The translations under genes were made by a program, and so were the position numbers. Below the pieces are notes generated by a model. The model saw nothing but the letters and a program-made list of their open reading frames with translations. It ran no database searches and had not been told where the DNA came from. Of a DNA stretch of 64,000 nt, positions 33,307 through 43,709 are shown in pieces. Numbering within the stretch: the first letter of the stretch is position 1; every line of letters begins with the position of its first letter. Where the stretch lies: NCBI GenBank assembly GCA_025716815.1, contig JAIXMN010000009.1, positions 806,001 through 870,000 of the forward strand, written 5' to 3'. This DNA comes from Dichotomocladium elegans. Its lineage: Eukaryota > Mucoromycota > Mucoromycetes > Mucorales > Lichtheimiaceae.

Positions 33307-35868
33307 TTATTGTTGACTTTTTTTCGTATCAAAATCAGGTACTTCTTTGCATGCCTTCCACAGAATATGATCCGCCTTCGTGAACTTTTTGCGGTCGCGG
33401 AGATGAGCAATGTACTTGCGGTAGAATTCTAAGCAACGGTAAAATTCAGTCTCTGAGCTTAGCAAACCCACAAACACATGTTTAATTACCTTCTTTATGG
33501 TCCTTGAGCCGTAACGCCATCTCAAAGACATACTCAGCATCCTCTTCGCCATTGTTTTCCTCCTCAATCTTTAGGCAGGTAGCGTAGAATGCATACGTGG
33601 GGTAAAGGTTCTGGATGATCTTTCGGTACACGGACCGCGCTGTGGCAATTCCATTAGCTTCTAGAGCCCAGTGCACGTATGATGATAAAACTAAGCCCTT
33701 AATTTGGTCTCGCTCTTCTGTTGAGGTAGTCAATGATGGCAAAAGGGACGTAGCTGACTCGCATGCGCTCTATCAAACGGTGTTAGACTCATGGAACTAG
33801 CGTCTATAAGCGATATATATATATATAAGCTGTACGTACCGAGAAGAGCTTATCAGCTTCTGGGATAGACAGGGATTCTTTGCTCCATTCCTGTTTGATC
33901 CAACCAATGTAGGATTCCCACAGGGCGTATGATTCCCCGCAATGTCTCAATGCTTGCTTGTAGAAATGTAACTTGTCATCCTCTAGCTGAATCCGGGAAG
34001 TCCAAAGCTGAGGACTACTAGGGTATGCTTCCGTAGCCTTTGCAGCCACTCTTTTTGCTAGTATGGGATTAGTCATCTATCAAATATGCAAAGAAAAGGT
34101 CTCATTCTTACCTTGATCAATATCTAGCGGGATGAGATTTTCAATATACAGTTGGTAAAGCGTTGCTGATGTGATGTTTTTCTTTTGGGATGCTTTAAAT
34201 ACTCGCTGCATGATCTTTTGCAGATACAGTTTCTATAAATGAAGAGTATGAGCGGAAGCTATCTTCCTCAAACATCATGGAATCTCACCAAGTTGTCTTC
34301 AGAGACAATCTCGAGCCATCCTTGCAGGAAACTGACAAATCGTTCGTACATATCGGCGATTGGCAGGTCCTATTTCATATTAAGTCTCCAGAGCCAAATT
34401 TTTACTGGTCCAATAGAACCCACCTCAACAGCAGCATTAAACTCATCGACGGATGCCTTCAACGCCGGCACGAATTCCGGATCCATGCAGGTGATGTAGT
34501 TTGATGAATCCTTAGCGTCCTTCTTTTTTATGAAAAGATGCTGTTGTGCAAGATACGCTCGTGCCGCGGTATTGTCGCTTAAATCGCGCCGGATTGTCTC
34601 AAGCACATGTGCAATACCAGCCTCGGTCTCCGTAAATTGTCGATAAATATCAACAAATTGCGTTCTGAACCCGAGATCGTCGGATTTGGCTATCATCATC
34701 ATTAGCGTAACCATTACTTCCTTCTTCGTTGCTATACTCACTGTCGATAGCGTTGTCATAAATAATTTTTGCCAGTGCGCCTTGCAAAATTGGATTTGAT
34801 CCCTCCTTCAGCGCTTCAGCAGCAGAGGCCTCCATCCTCTGAACCGTTTTGCGCTCGCTGCTCTCTTCTTCATCGTTTGCCATCTCCTCACCCGTGATGG
34901 TCGGAAGCTTAATCATATCGCTGTTCTCATTGTCCACCTCCATAGCATCCTCATCCTTCTTCTTGTCTTCCTGCTCTTTTAATGATTTTTCGTCGATGCC
35001 TAGGACTTTTCGTCTCTGTTTGATCTTTTCGATATACATCAGCTCAAGCCGAAAGTACTCGTGCCACAAGGTATCGTCCGTCGGATTAAGTCGCAATGCG
35101 CGCTGCATCAACACTATTAAAATATGGTCAGCACATCGTCGTCAACGGCTTTTCTCCCTCTTCCGCGATAGATACTTCGAGCAGCTGCAGGATTTGCGTT
35201 TTGTTGGAACTCCCACGAAGCAGCCATGATCCACAAAACGGGTTTTCTTGGATGTAATTGGAGCGCACTATGTTTAGCCGTATCAGAAGAACGGACATAA
35301 CATATACACTGTTCCTGCGGTCCAAACTCACTTTGCGAAAATGCCACTCAGTAAGTTGTTCGATTTGGAAGCCTTGGCATGGTCGATGTACTGCATCCAT
35401 AATGACAAATCACCCTTAAAGCGGATCAATGCGCGCTCGAATAACGAGTTGATACGTCGACGGAGAGAAAAGTCGGATATACCCCTGACCGCCTGATCTG
35501 CTGTTTGGCCTTATATGCGCCACATATCTTTCAGCTCTTCCATCTCCTTTTGTACGGTTCACTCTATGTTCTCACCCTGCAGACGAGCTTTCCGCTTCGT
35601 TCGTAGTGACTCGAGGTTCATTTCGTATTCAATGTAACGGAGGAAATCAATTTTCTTGAGAATGCGGCGGCGAGTTGCGTACTCAAATTTCGTACGTTTC
35701 TTTACGATCGATTTGATCTCGGCCTGTAGAAAATCAAAGGAGTTTGAGTGACAAACGGTAATTATTTCGGCGATCCTGCGCGTCTACCTTGCTGAACAGT
35801 CCCTTACGCTCGAGATCTTCGAGCTCAGGGACCATTTGTTCCAGGAAATACTGCACAGTGTCGGCCAT
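33307..35868 (-). CDS. UTP6: U3 snoRNP component Utp6 (small-subunit processome)
   Basis: HAT-repeat scaffold protein of the U3 small-subunit processome, needed for 18S rRNA maturation in the nucleolus. Eleven exons: 35868-35788, 35723-35576, 35509-35332, 35267-35176, 35113-34742, 34689-34424, 34369-34289, 34232-34112, 34057-33840, 33769-33490 and 33428-33307, giving 652 residues. The conserved N-terminus MADTVQYFLEQMVPELEDLE is present, then FEYATRRRILKKIDFLRYIEYE. HAT repeats include LFERALIRFKGDLSLWMQYI, HPRKPVLWIMAASWEFQQN and QRALRLNPTDDTLWHEYF. An acidic Lys/Glu insert (coded near 34850-34990) separates them from the C-terminal helices, which end with YRKYIAHLRDRKKF. Its stop is 46 bp from the stop of the Dpb3-like gene on the other strand. 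Confidence 0.94.
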
Positions 35869-36654
35869 GGTGGTAAATCAATCACGATCCGGTTGTTGCA
35901 GTGAAAAAGTAAAAAATCTAAAAAAAAAATTTATTGGGTGGACATTTTCAAGCTGGGTGTGGATAATTTCTTTCTCTCCTCCATCATCCTGCGGTTGTGG
36001 CGGAAGCGCCACCCTGACCTGAGCCAGTTTCGCCTACCGCATGTGGGAAAGGTAGGAGAAAAAAGAATGGCCAGGCGATCACACTAGAAAGCGAGGATCC
36101 GGTGTTTATACTTCTCGTAAGAAGCCTCCATACCTGTCGTTTGGACAAAAAATTGGTGTTATCCGTTTTCTTTTATAGCGTTTGCATGATCGCTATGTTT
36201 ACTAAATCGGCGCGGCATGGCGACAGCGACAAACACTTGACGAAGAAGAGGCACCGAGCGAAGGTCATGATCCAGTGTGTAGCAAACGAAGATTGGATAT
36301 TGCCCCCCCCCGCGTTCAGAGTTTCACAAAAGGACAGAGCAACTCAGGCGAAGAAAGGGGAATAGCCGATCTTTATCAGATATGATGATTCAACCACATA
36401 ACGAGAGCAATTCCCGCCATCTGCTATGGCAGCCATTGCCAACCAGATCCAAGTGCAACCAAGCAATTGTGGCTATATTTGGCCACCAGAGATAATCTCT
36501 AAAAAAGATAGCCCATTGCCGATTAAAGAATATTTTGGGCCTCTCTTATCTTACTTTGTACGTGATTTTTTTTCTTTCCCAGCCTTGGGACATCTTGATC
36601 AACTGGGCCGGCAAAACGTTAAGAGCCAGTAAACCCATGCGTTGGGGGTGTTGG

Positions 36655-36978
36655 ATGTCAAATCATGACCACAGAACTGAGTTTAGTCCGCCTTTTGAAA
36701 TGTTTATGGTATATCTGTGGGGCAGGATAAACCAGCTCAAACATACAATCTATAGCAAGTTGAGTGCGTCTCAACGGACGAGGATGTTCGACATGATGAT
36801 AGAAAAATATCCGAGAGCGATGACCGCGCTAGCGAAGGGGGATCAACGCAAGATGTGCAAAAAGTATCTTGTCAACAGGATAGCCAAGCACGTCATTTTG
36901 AATATTTTGGAAGTCCTCACCCCGAATCATCCCGCCTGTTCAATCTCGGCGTATTGTTTGATAAATAATTCTCAATAG
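36655..36978 (+). CDS. Possible short hypothetical ORF or gene remnant
   Basis: I do not recognise this frame of 107 residues. It is Lys/Arg/Met-rich with helical character (for example RTRMFDMMIEKYPRAMTALAKGD) and no clear domain. There is no adjacent exon I can join to it and no convincing leader. It may be a fragment of a decayed gene or chance. Kept only because the composition is protein-like. Confidence 0.2.
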   Translation: MSNHDHRTEFSPPFEMFMVYLWGRINQLKHTIYSKLSASQRTRMFDMMIEKYPRAMTALAKGDQRKMCKKYLVNRIAKHVILNILEVLTPNHPACSISAYCLINNSQ

Positions 36979-37941
36979 TCTCATAAAAGTGCACCCCGCC
37001 GCCCGCCGCCCCATGCCCCATTCATCTGATCACCTGTAGATGGAGTTACTAGGTTTGGAAAGAGGGGAAGGCTTCTTCATCACCCTTGGGATTATTCGAT
37101 CTCCATGGTAAAAACTGGGTGACCGTGCTAATCGCTGGAACATATGGAAATTCGTGCGGTTTTCCAGCATGTTCGGCCTCCGGGTAGAATCTGGAAAAGT
37201 TGCTTAAGGTTTTGCACTATGGTGAAAGCTAGACAGACACCTGACAAAGGCATACGTGGCGTGGGATTCGCTTCCTCCACATATATAAGATGGAGGGATA
37301 AAGTTATCAGCTGTTCGAAGAAATCCCATGGCCGGTAGTATCTATTTTTTAGGCTTTCGACCCTGACCCCGTTTCTGCTCCCCGAACATAACCCTTATGC
37401 GTCAGCGCACGAGAATATGATCAAACAGTCGATTAATAGAAGCTGAATTCAAAGGAGGACATGCAGAACCGAAGTATTTGAGCGAGCGAGCGAGAGAAAC
37501 CGAAGCCTGAGCGTGTGTGTGTGTGTGTGTGCGTGTCCCTGGTAAGGGATGGTATTGCACATCCCTTGTGTGCCCCCCCATTATGCCGTGAGAAATATTG
37601 GTGGGCTATTGCTGCTTCTTACCATCGCACAAAAGGTAGCATCCAGAGGTTAACTAACGAACCAGACCCGTCCAGACAGCATTCAAATGAAAGACATCGT
37701 TTATGTGGACAAGGGTTGATGGGGTTGGGAACAGGGCATTTCAGTTGGGGAGTGGTTGACATTTTACCCCGCCCGGTCCGCTCTTTCTGGCACGGTCTGG
37801 TCGGGCCGTATGCGAGCATCCAAACAGCGAGCTCACCGGAAATGCGGGGTTAGGAAAGCAAAGCAGAGAATAAATAAATAGGCCGAAAAAATTCCTTGTC
37901 CAAATTTAGATATTTGGTGAAACCGCGAGTGACATGCTTTC

Positions 37942-37949
37942 TATAAAAG
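37942..37949 (+). promoter_or_regulatory. TATA element of the NADP-isocitrate dehydrogenase gene
   Basis: TATAAAAG is located 61 bp before the start codon and is followed by a CT-rich leader. This is a good distance for a short fungal 5' UTR. The promoter role is inferred. Confidence 0.6.
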
Positions 37950-38009
37950 CCAAATCGACAATCCACCCTTTTCGATTACTCTCCTTTCTCCTTCTTCATA
38001 CTTTTCACA

Positions 38010-39594
38010 ATGGCCGCAGGCAAGATTAAAGTCGCCAACCCCGTCGTCGACCTCGATGGTGATGAGATGACCAGAATCATCTGGCAGTTCATCAAGGAGA
38101 AGCTCATTCTCCCCTACTTGGATATCGACATCAAGTATTACGATCTCAGCGTCGAGAACCGCGATGCGGCAAGTACCTCGAATCCCGGGCGCATCTGCTC
38201 ACTCTAACTTTCTCCTCCTTCCCCTCTCAAATAGACCGATGATCAGGTCACTGTCGATGCTGCCGAGGCCATCAAGAAGTACAATGTCGGTATCAAGTGC
38301 GCTACCATCACTCCCGACGAGGCCCGTGTCGAGGGTAAGAGGGTGTATTTCCTTATGTGTATCAACATTCGACTGAGGTGTTTACTGCCTAATAGAATTC
38401 AAGCTCAAGAAGATGTGGAAGTCCCCCAACGGTACTCTCCGTAACATCTTGAACGGTACCGTCTTCCGTGAGCCCATTATCTTGAAGAACATCCCCCGCC
38501 TCGTGCCCGGCTGGAGCGAGCCTATCATCATCGGCAGACATGCTTTCGGTGATCAGGTATGAACTTGCTGGACTGATGTGCCGGTGGGGAAGAAGAGAAC
38601 GAGTATTCTGATGCAACTTCACTAGTACCGTGCGACTGACCTGGTCACTGGTGGTCCGGGTAAACTTGAGCTCATCTTCACCCCCGAAGATGGCTCTGCT
38701 CCCCGCAAATATGAGGTTTACGACTTCAAGGGCACGGGCGGCGTTGCCATGTCCATGTACAACACCGATGAGTCCATTGAGGGCTTTGCGCATGCCTGTT
38801 TCCGTGTTGCCCTTGAGCGCAAGATGCCCATGTATCTGAGCACCAAGAACACTATTCTGAAGGCCTATGATGGTCGCTTCAAGGATATCTTCCAGGAGAT
38901 TTATGACAAGCAGTATAAGGCTGAATTTGAGGCCAAGGGCATTTGGTACGAGCACCGTCTGATCGATGATATGGTCGCTCAGATGCTCAAGTCCAAGGGC
39001 GGATTCGTCTGGGCCACCAAGAATTACGATGGTGATGTCCAGTCTGATATTGTCGCTCAGGGCTACGGTTCCCTCGGTTTGATGACCTCTGTCCTGTACA
39101 CCCCTGACGGTAAGACCGTTGAGGCTGAGGCTGCACACGGCACCGTCACCCGCCACTACAGAGAGCACCAGAAGGTAAAAAAGAGAAACGGGCGGGTTAA
39201 AGAGAAGGGCGGTACAGAAGAGTGCAATAGAGTGACTGAACTATGGTCTTTCAGGGTAATGCCACCTCCACCAATCCTATTGCCTCGATCTTTGCCTGGA
39301 CTCGAGGTTTGGCCCACCGTGCCAAGCTTGATGGCAACGCTGAGCTGGCTCAGTTCGCCAGCGACCTCGAACGGGCCTGCATTGAGGTCATTGAGGTCGA
39401 CCAGAAGATGACCAAGGATTTGGCCTTGATCATCCACGGCAAGAAGTAAGTTGACGTCTGAACAATGCGATAACTGCATTATGTGCTAACAAGTGGGAAT
39501 GTAACAATGAAATAGTATGAAGCGCGAGCACTACTCAACCACGGAAGAGTTCCTGCAGCAGATTGCGGACAAGTTGGCTAGCATCCGCGCCTAA
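38010..39594 (+). CDS. IDP2: NADP-dependent isocitrate dehydrogenase, cytosolic/peroxisomal type
   Basis: Oxidative decarboxylation of isocitrate to 2-oxoglutarate with production of NADPH. Six exons: 38010-38168, 38235-38334, 38396-38556, 38626-39174, 39255-39445 and 39516-39594, giving 412 residues, the length of cytosolic eukaryotic enzymes. The N-terminus starts directly at the fold ([19 protein letters not shown]), so there is no mitochondrial presequence. Substrate and metal sites are visible: KSPNGTLRN, the [15 protein letters not shown] arginine cluster, the Tyr/Lys region, DMVAQ with catalytic acids, and [13 protein letters not shown] followed by [13 protein letters not shown]. The C-terminus has no SKL-type peroxisome signal (ends SIRA). 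Intron 1 must use a GC-AG donor (GCAAGT): the neighbouring GT would bring a stop codon into frame. Confidence 0.97.
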
Positions 39595-40796
39595 AGAAGC
39601 TTGATATCCCCCACCCTCCCCCCTACTTCTCTCTCCTCGTTTTGCTTTCCGATAACATTAATGCTTCCTCTTGTTCTACAAAATCCGCAATAACAACCGC
39701 TATTAAAAATATACAAATATCATTGTTCATGTTCTCATACACCGCCTGTTACATATACGTATCATGGATAGTATCCTCGCATCTCCAGCATCATCTGTGT
39801 TACGTGTAGGATCACCGCTCAAACACCGAACCGTCTTCTTCCGCCTTTTTCACATGTTTGGCCCGGATAGGCACTCTGAGAAAAGGTGCTATTAGTCGGA
39901 TAAATGTTCGGAGAAATGTACTTTTATGTAATCGGGCCCTTGGACTGAATAAATCAGCGTCGATCCGTCTTAATCTGCAGATGCACGGACTATCTGCCAA
40001 TATCCCTCTTGCTGCAAGCTTCTTCAGAATTGCCTTTAGCAACTTTGTTTTCGCGCGTAGTACCACCTCATCTGATCTGGTCCTCTGTTTTCTTTCAACG
40101 AGTATCGTACTGCTATGATGACTACTCGTCCTCATCCATATATTTAAAAAAATGGCCAACTTTGAGACATGTCCGAATACTTTCATTAGCCCGAGCCCAA
40201 ACGTGAACCAGTACCTTCCTATCTACACCTAATGCAGCCGATCCATGATCTCCTCCCTTTGCATAGGCCGCATCAAAGCGGAGGTGTTTATGTTTCCCAG
40301 ACCCGATTGCATCAATGCATTTGTATATATTTCCTTTTTGAGACCAGGAACGCTGTTTTCGGATTGAGAAATAGCCGCTTTCTTTTGCCGAATGGACATC
40401 TACAGCCTTCCTTGTCGCGTTGGAAAAATGCATTAAAGAATAGCACGTAAAACTAATACTCAATGTGTATGAACTTTTCGGAACCAAAAGAAGGCTTACT
40501 TGGTAAGCCAACGCACCGCAAATCTGCTGACTCGGTGCACCAAAATGGATGATTCTTTGCTTCTACATACCACGATATCTCTGAGCCCAGGCTATTATGT
40601 ATCATTTGAAAGATTGTATATTCTGGCATATACACAATACAGTATGGACTAATGCATAAAGCAAAGCGCGGTACAAGAAAACAATAGTTTTAAATAGAGG
40701 AATGGCCTTAGCTTGACACCTTGTGTATGCGTACACTCATGGAGGCAGCTTGCGTAGTAGGTTCCTTTGGACACGTCAGACTGCGTCTATCGAGAT
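39595..40796. other. Intergenic region with one doubtful ORF
   Basis: Between the IDH stop and the stop of the AT-hook gene, 1.2 kb. The left part is the IDH trailer. An open frame on the minus strand (40122-40511) is listed separately. No repeat or RNA gene was recognised. Confidence 0.45.
40122..40511 (-). CDS. Doubtful hypothetical ORF, possibly decayed gene
   Basis: A frame of 129 residues whose C-terminal half looks protein-like (KHKHLRFDAAYAKGGDHGSAALG, then VHVWARANESIRTC). A second minus-strand frame at 39812-40186 carries a Lys/Arg-rich segment that could have belonged to the same ancestral gene. I cannot assign a family, find no convincing splice junction between the two, and no leader. 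It could be the remains of a mobile element or a pseudogene. Confidence 0.25.
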   Translation of the reverse strand: MAYQVSLLLVPKSSYTLSISFTCYSLMHFSNATRKAVDVHSAKESGYFSIRKQRSWSQKGNIYKCIDAIGSGKHKHLRFDAAYAKGGDHGSAALGVDRKVLVHVWARANESIRTCLKVGHFFKYMDEDE

Positions 40797-41471
40797 TCAC
40801 CGTTTTTTAAGACTTGAGACCAGCTCCTTTTTTAAGAGCTCCCATCGATCATGGCACATCTTTCCAAGATGCTTCGTTCCAAAGAGTTCCTCTGCCTCCT
40901 TCCACTTGAAACGTTGTTGCTGCTTGAGAACATGAATGAGGAGCAACCGGTCATCTTCTTCTGTCCACCCATCCTTGCTTTGCTCTTCTTCGGTATGCGA
41001 AATAACTTGTTGGATCAGTGCTTCTGCTTCCGTATGGGCCAGCTGGATGCGTGGTCGTCCACGCTTCCGCTTTCGTTGGAGAGGATCGTGGTTAATATAC
41101 AGATATATATATATAGATATATACATATGCATGACGTCTTCTCTCAAAATGGCAGTCCGCACAACTTACAGCTGGCGCTCCGTTTACGTCGCCATTCTTA
41201 CGCTTCACTTTAGAGGTGGGTCCAGGTCAGCATAATCATGAGAGGCATAGGAATCAGCGGTGGATTACTTGCCTGGCCCGGATTTCAAAAAGACGGATGC
41301 CGATGGGACACTGGTTGCGTGTGGGGACCCAAGATGCTTAAAGTTGGAAATAATCTTGCGAGTCTCTTGCCGTGTCAATCCGGCTAATTCAGCACACTGC
41401 GCTTCGGTTGCTCCGGCCTGATGAGCACCAATGACAAACCAGCAGTCGGCTTCGGTAGGTTTGGTTTTCAT
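40797..41471 (-). CDS. Small AT-hook and Myb/SANT-like DNA-binding protein
   Basis: Exons 41471-41273, 41207-41170 and 41069-40797 give 169 residues. The N-terminal 55 residues have a helix-turn-helix look with AQCAELAGLTRQETRKIISNF (an A-x-x-L-G-L-style recognition helix). The middle is basic and carries an AT-hook core (KRGRPRIQ). A C-terminal Myb/SANT-like segment (about 105-165) shows the three spaced aromatic positions: GWTEEDDRLLL, FKWKEAEELF, and MCHDRWELLKKEL. It is presumably a nuclear minor-groove/major-groove binding protein; targets are unknown. The first intron requires a GC-AG donor (CAG|GCAAGT): the GT three bases further leads to a stop. The second intron contains a (TA)n run. 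Confidence 0.7.
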
Positions 41472-41697
41472 CGTATATGTGTATTTTGCTTTGGGATATT
41501 CCTAAGGAAAGGGAGGTGCAGTTTACTGAGCTGGATCAGAAATACCCCTTTTCTTTAAAAATAGCAGTGCTGCGCGTATATATTCATATGACGCATTGAC
41601 TCAGTAACACCGCACTTCATCCTATCCCTCCCCTATCGCGATAATCCATTGACACTACTTCGTTGTCTAGTAACTGAACTCTCTTGATGGCCATGGT

Positions 41698-43397
41698 TTA
41701 TTCCAGCACTGATAGTTTTTTCTTCTTGTCAAGCCATGTCGAGACCTGCTCGTAAACAGCAAACTGAATAGCGCCTCCTAATACCAAATCATTCATTAGC
41801 TTGTTCAAGCCCCATTTGCACATTGCACTTCTATACCAGGCGCTATCCGGATAATCCGTAGCCAAGCGCCTCGGAAGAAAGCACCATAGCCTTCGTTACG
41901 GGCCATAGACTTTACGCATTCCCATGTCGTCCTGTATGGCCTGCTATCATCTTGCATGCTGCAAAACATTGGTTGGCAGCCGTCATCCTACGTTAGCAAA
42001 TACCTGCCACAACGCTCAGATAAATTCCCACTTGCCGTGTCTTAACCACGTCAGGGGGCGAGTTTAGCACACCGACCAATACATTAGCAAGACCACCGCT
42101 GATCTTGTTTATGCTCGGAGATTTAGTCACATCGAAAGATCAATCACTGCCAATCTATCTTTTCTTTACCATATGCTTCCAGGGTGCTAGTGGCTTGTCA
42201 GGTTCGTCTGACGCTCGCTCAAACATAGCCTTAATCTCAGTATAGCCAGAAAACTTCACAACAAGACCTGAACGCCGGCGATGTGGGGGTGGGGTGGGGT
42301 TTCTTAGAGCCTAACATCGCTTATTTTCCTCTAGGCTTACCCCAAGACTGACGGGCCACAGTGGCAAACAGGCCATTGTAGAGCGCAAAAAAGCTATCGG
42401 AATGCAATTCATCACATCAGGTCTGTCCGTAGCATTCGTACGCTTCAACGAAATATTTACCCTCCCTCGCCGACAATGATGGACGCTGTCTGAACAATGC
42501 CATGATATTTACGCTGGTGTGCGCTATTCAGCAAGTCCGTCTGCTGTCGGACTTTGATCATCTCCAAAGGTGTCACTAGAAAAGACGAGAGGGCCTTCAG
42601 CTTGGACACATCCTACGTTGATTGGATTCACTCACCCAGAGTGATGGCTTGTGTGATACCCGTGCAGATCTGTTGTTTTTTCCCGTCCGTTATGATATGA
42701 GTCATCGTATAACCCAATCAATTTACTCGACGCGACTCACGCCTGCTAAACCTGCTGAGCTATGGGATGGAATGACGCTCCCTTCGAGTTTCTCAAATAG
42801 CGGTTTATAGAGAGAAAGACCCATATATTGCAACGACACCCGGGGGCCAACGATGCAGAGGACGGGGATCGTACCTCGATACAGGGCTATACAAGCGTCG
42901 CAGCGTCAACGATCCACACATTATTTTCAGTGCAAGATCGTAACGTATTTCCTGTTTGCTTACCCCAGAATCCCTCTTCCTGCATAACGCGCTTAAAGGC
43001 GTTGATGATACCGTCGTTGTAGTGCGACGCGGCACGCAAAGACTATATCGCGCGCGCGACATTAGTGCCCTGAAAATGCTAGGTTTCTATCACACTGCCT
43101 GTCTCATCGAGAAATATACACCTGAAATCGGGTTTTGACTACGTCTGTAGGCTTTTTTTTTTTCGTCATTGAGTTAAACCAGAACTTGCTTTTCGAATTC
43201 AAATGTCATCCTCTTCAGCGATTGTCACCTGCATCAATAGAAGCTCCACCGTGCCTGCAACGGCACCGGCTATTGTAGAATTCTAGTATCGCGGAGGTTT
43301 AGGTTGCAAAGGAAGGGGGAGCATCTGCTGTCTATTCACAAGGATTGTTCCTACGCAGTATTACCAGAACGCTCTTTTTCGGCTTCGCGTCAGACAT
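41698..43397 (-). CDS. Mitochondrial solute carrier (SLC25), succinate/fumarate- or tricarboxylate-like
   Basis: Inner-membrane carrier of 303 residues in twelve small exons: 43397-43365, 43282-43229, 43151-43122, 43042-42964, 42886-42741, 42669-42636, 42575-42461, 42393-42341, 42267-42170, 42103-42036, 41958-41837 and 41777-41698. All phases close. Three Solcar repeats are visible, each with its signature: QPTDVVKTRFQ, TPLEMIKVRQQ and SPPDVVKTRMQ. Each repeat has its G-x-x-x-G helices and the aromatic/basic loop (EEGFWALYRG, GEGGFFALYNG, NEGYGAFFRG). The final RIAPGGAIQFAVYE resembles di/tricarboxylate carriers such as Sfc1, so organic acid exchange is likely, but the substrate is not proven. 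Intron 10 uses a GC-AG donor inside the third signature. No single long open frame marks this gene, so frame-based scans would miss it. Confidence 0.92.
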
Positions 43398-43709
43398 TTT
43401 GCAACGGGGAGAAAAAGGGGGATAAGATTTCATCTTTGCTTTTTCCAGATCTGTTCGAGAAATGCCGACTTGTGCAACGGGCATCTCAACAGAAAAGCCT
43501 TACCGCCTGGTAGCAGTAAAATGTCTCAGCGACTCGATGCTCCGTCCTCGGGTGGGGGGGGGGAAGATGGCGCAGCTGACTTTGGTATTGATCGCACAGC
43601 TATGCAGGACAAAAAAAAAGGGAAAAAGGTCGGAGAGCGAGAAAATGCTTCCAAGATTCGCTCGTCCCTCTCTTTCTCTCTCTCTCTTTTGGCTCTATCT
43701 AACTCTTCA

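Larger units (their letters stand above)
35869..38009. other. Gene-poor stretch upstream of UTP6 and IDH
   Basis: About 2.1 kb between two divergent starts. It contains a (TG)n microsatellite at 37512-37531 preceded by GAGC repeats, and an unexplained open frame at 36655-36978 (listed separately). The right end carries the IDH promoter with a TATA element at 37942. Nothing else is supported. Confidence 0.5.

Noticed and set aside
38389..39168. Long minus-strand frame opposite IDH (259 residues)
   Set aside because: Antisense shadow of the IDH exons; crosses introns and has no family resemblance.
43521..43709. Upstream in-frame ATG of the IBTK gene
   Set aside because: The added 63 residues derive from G-, A- and CT-runs typical of a leader, and human-like length fits the start at 43710.
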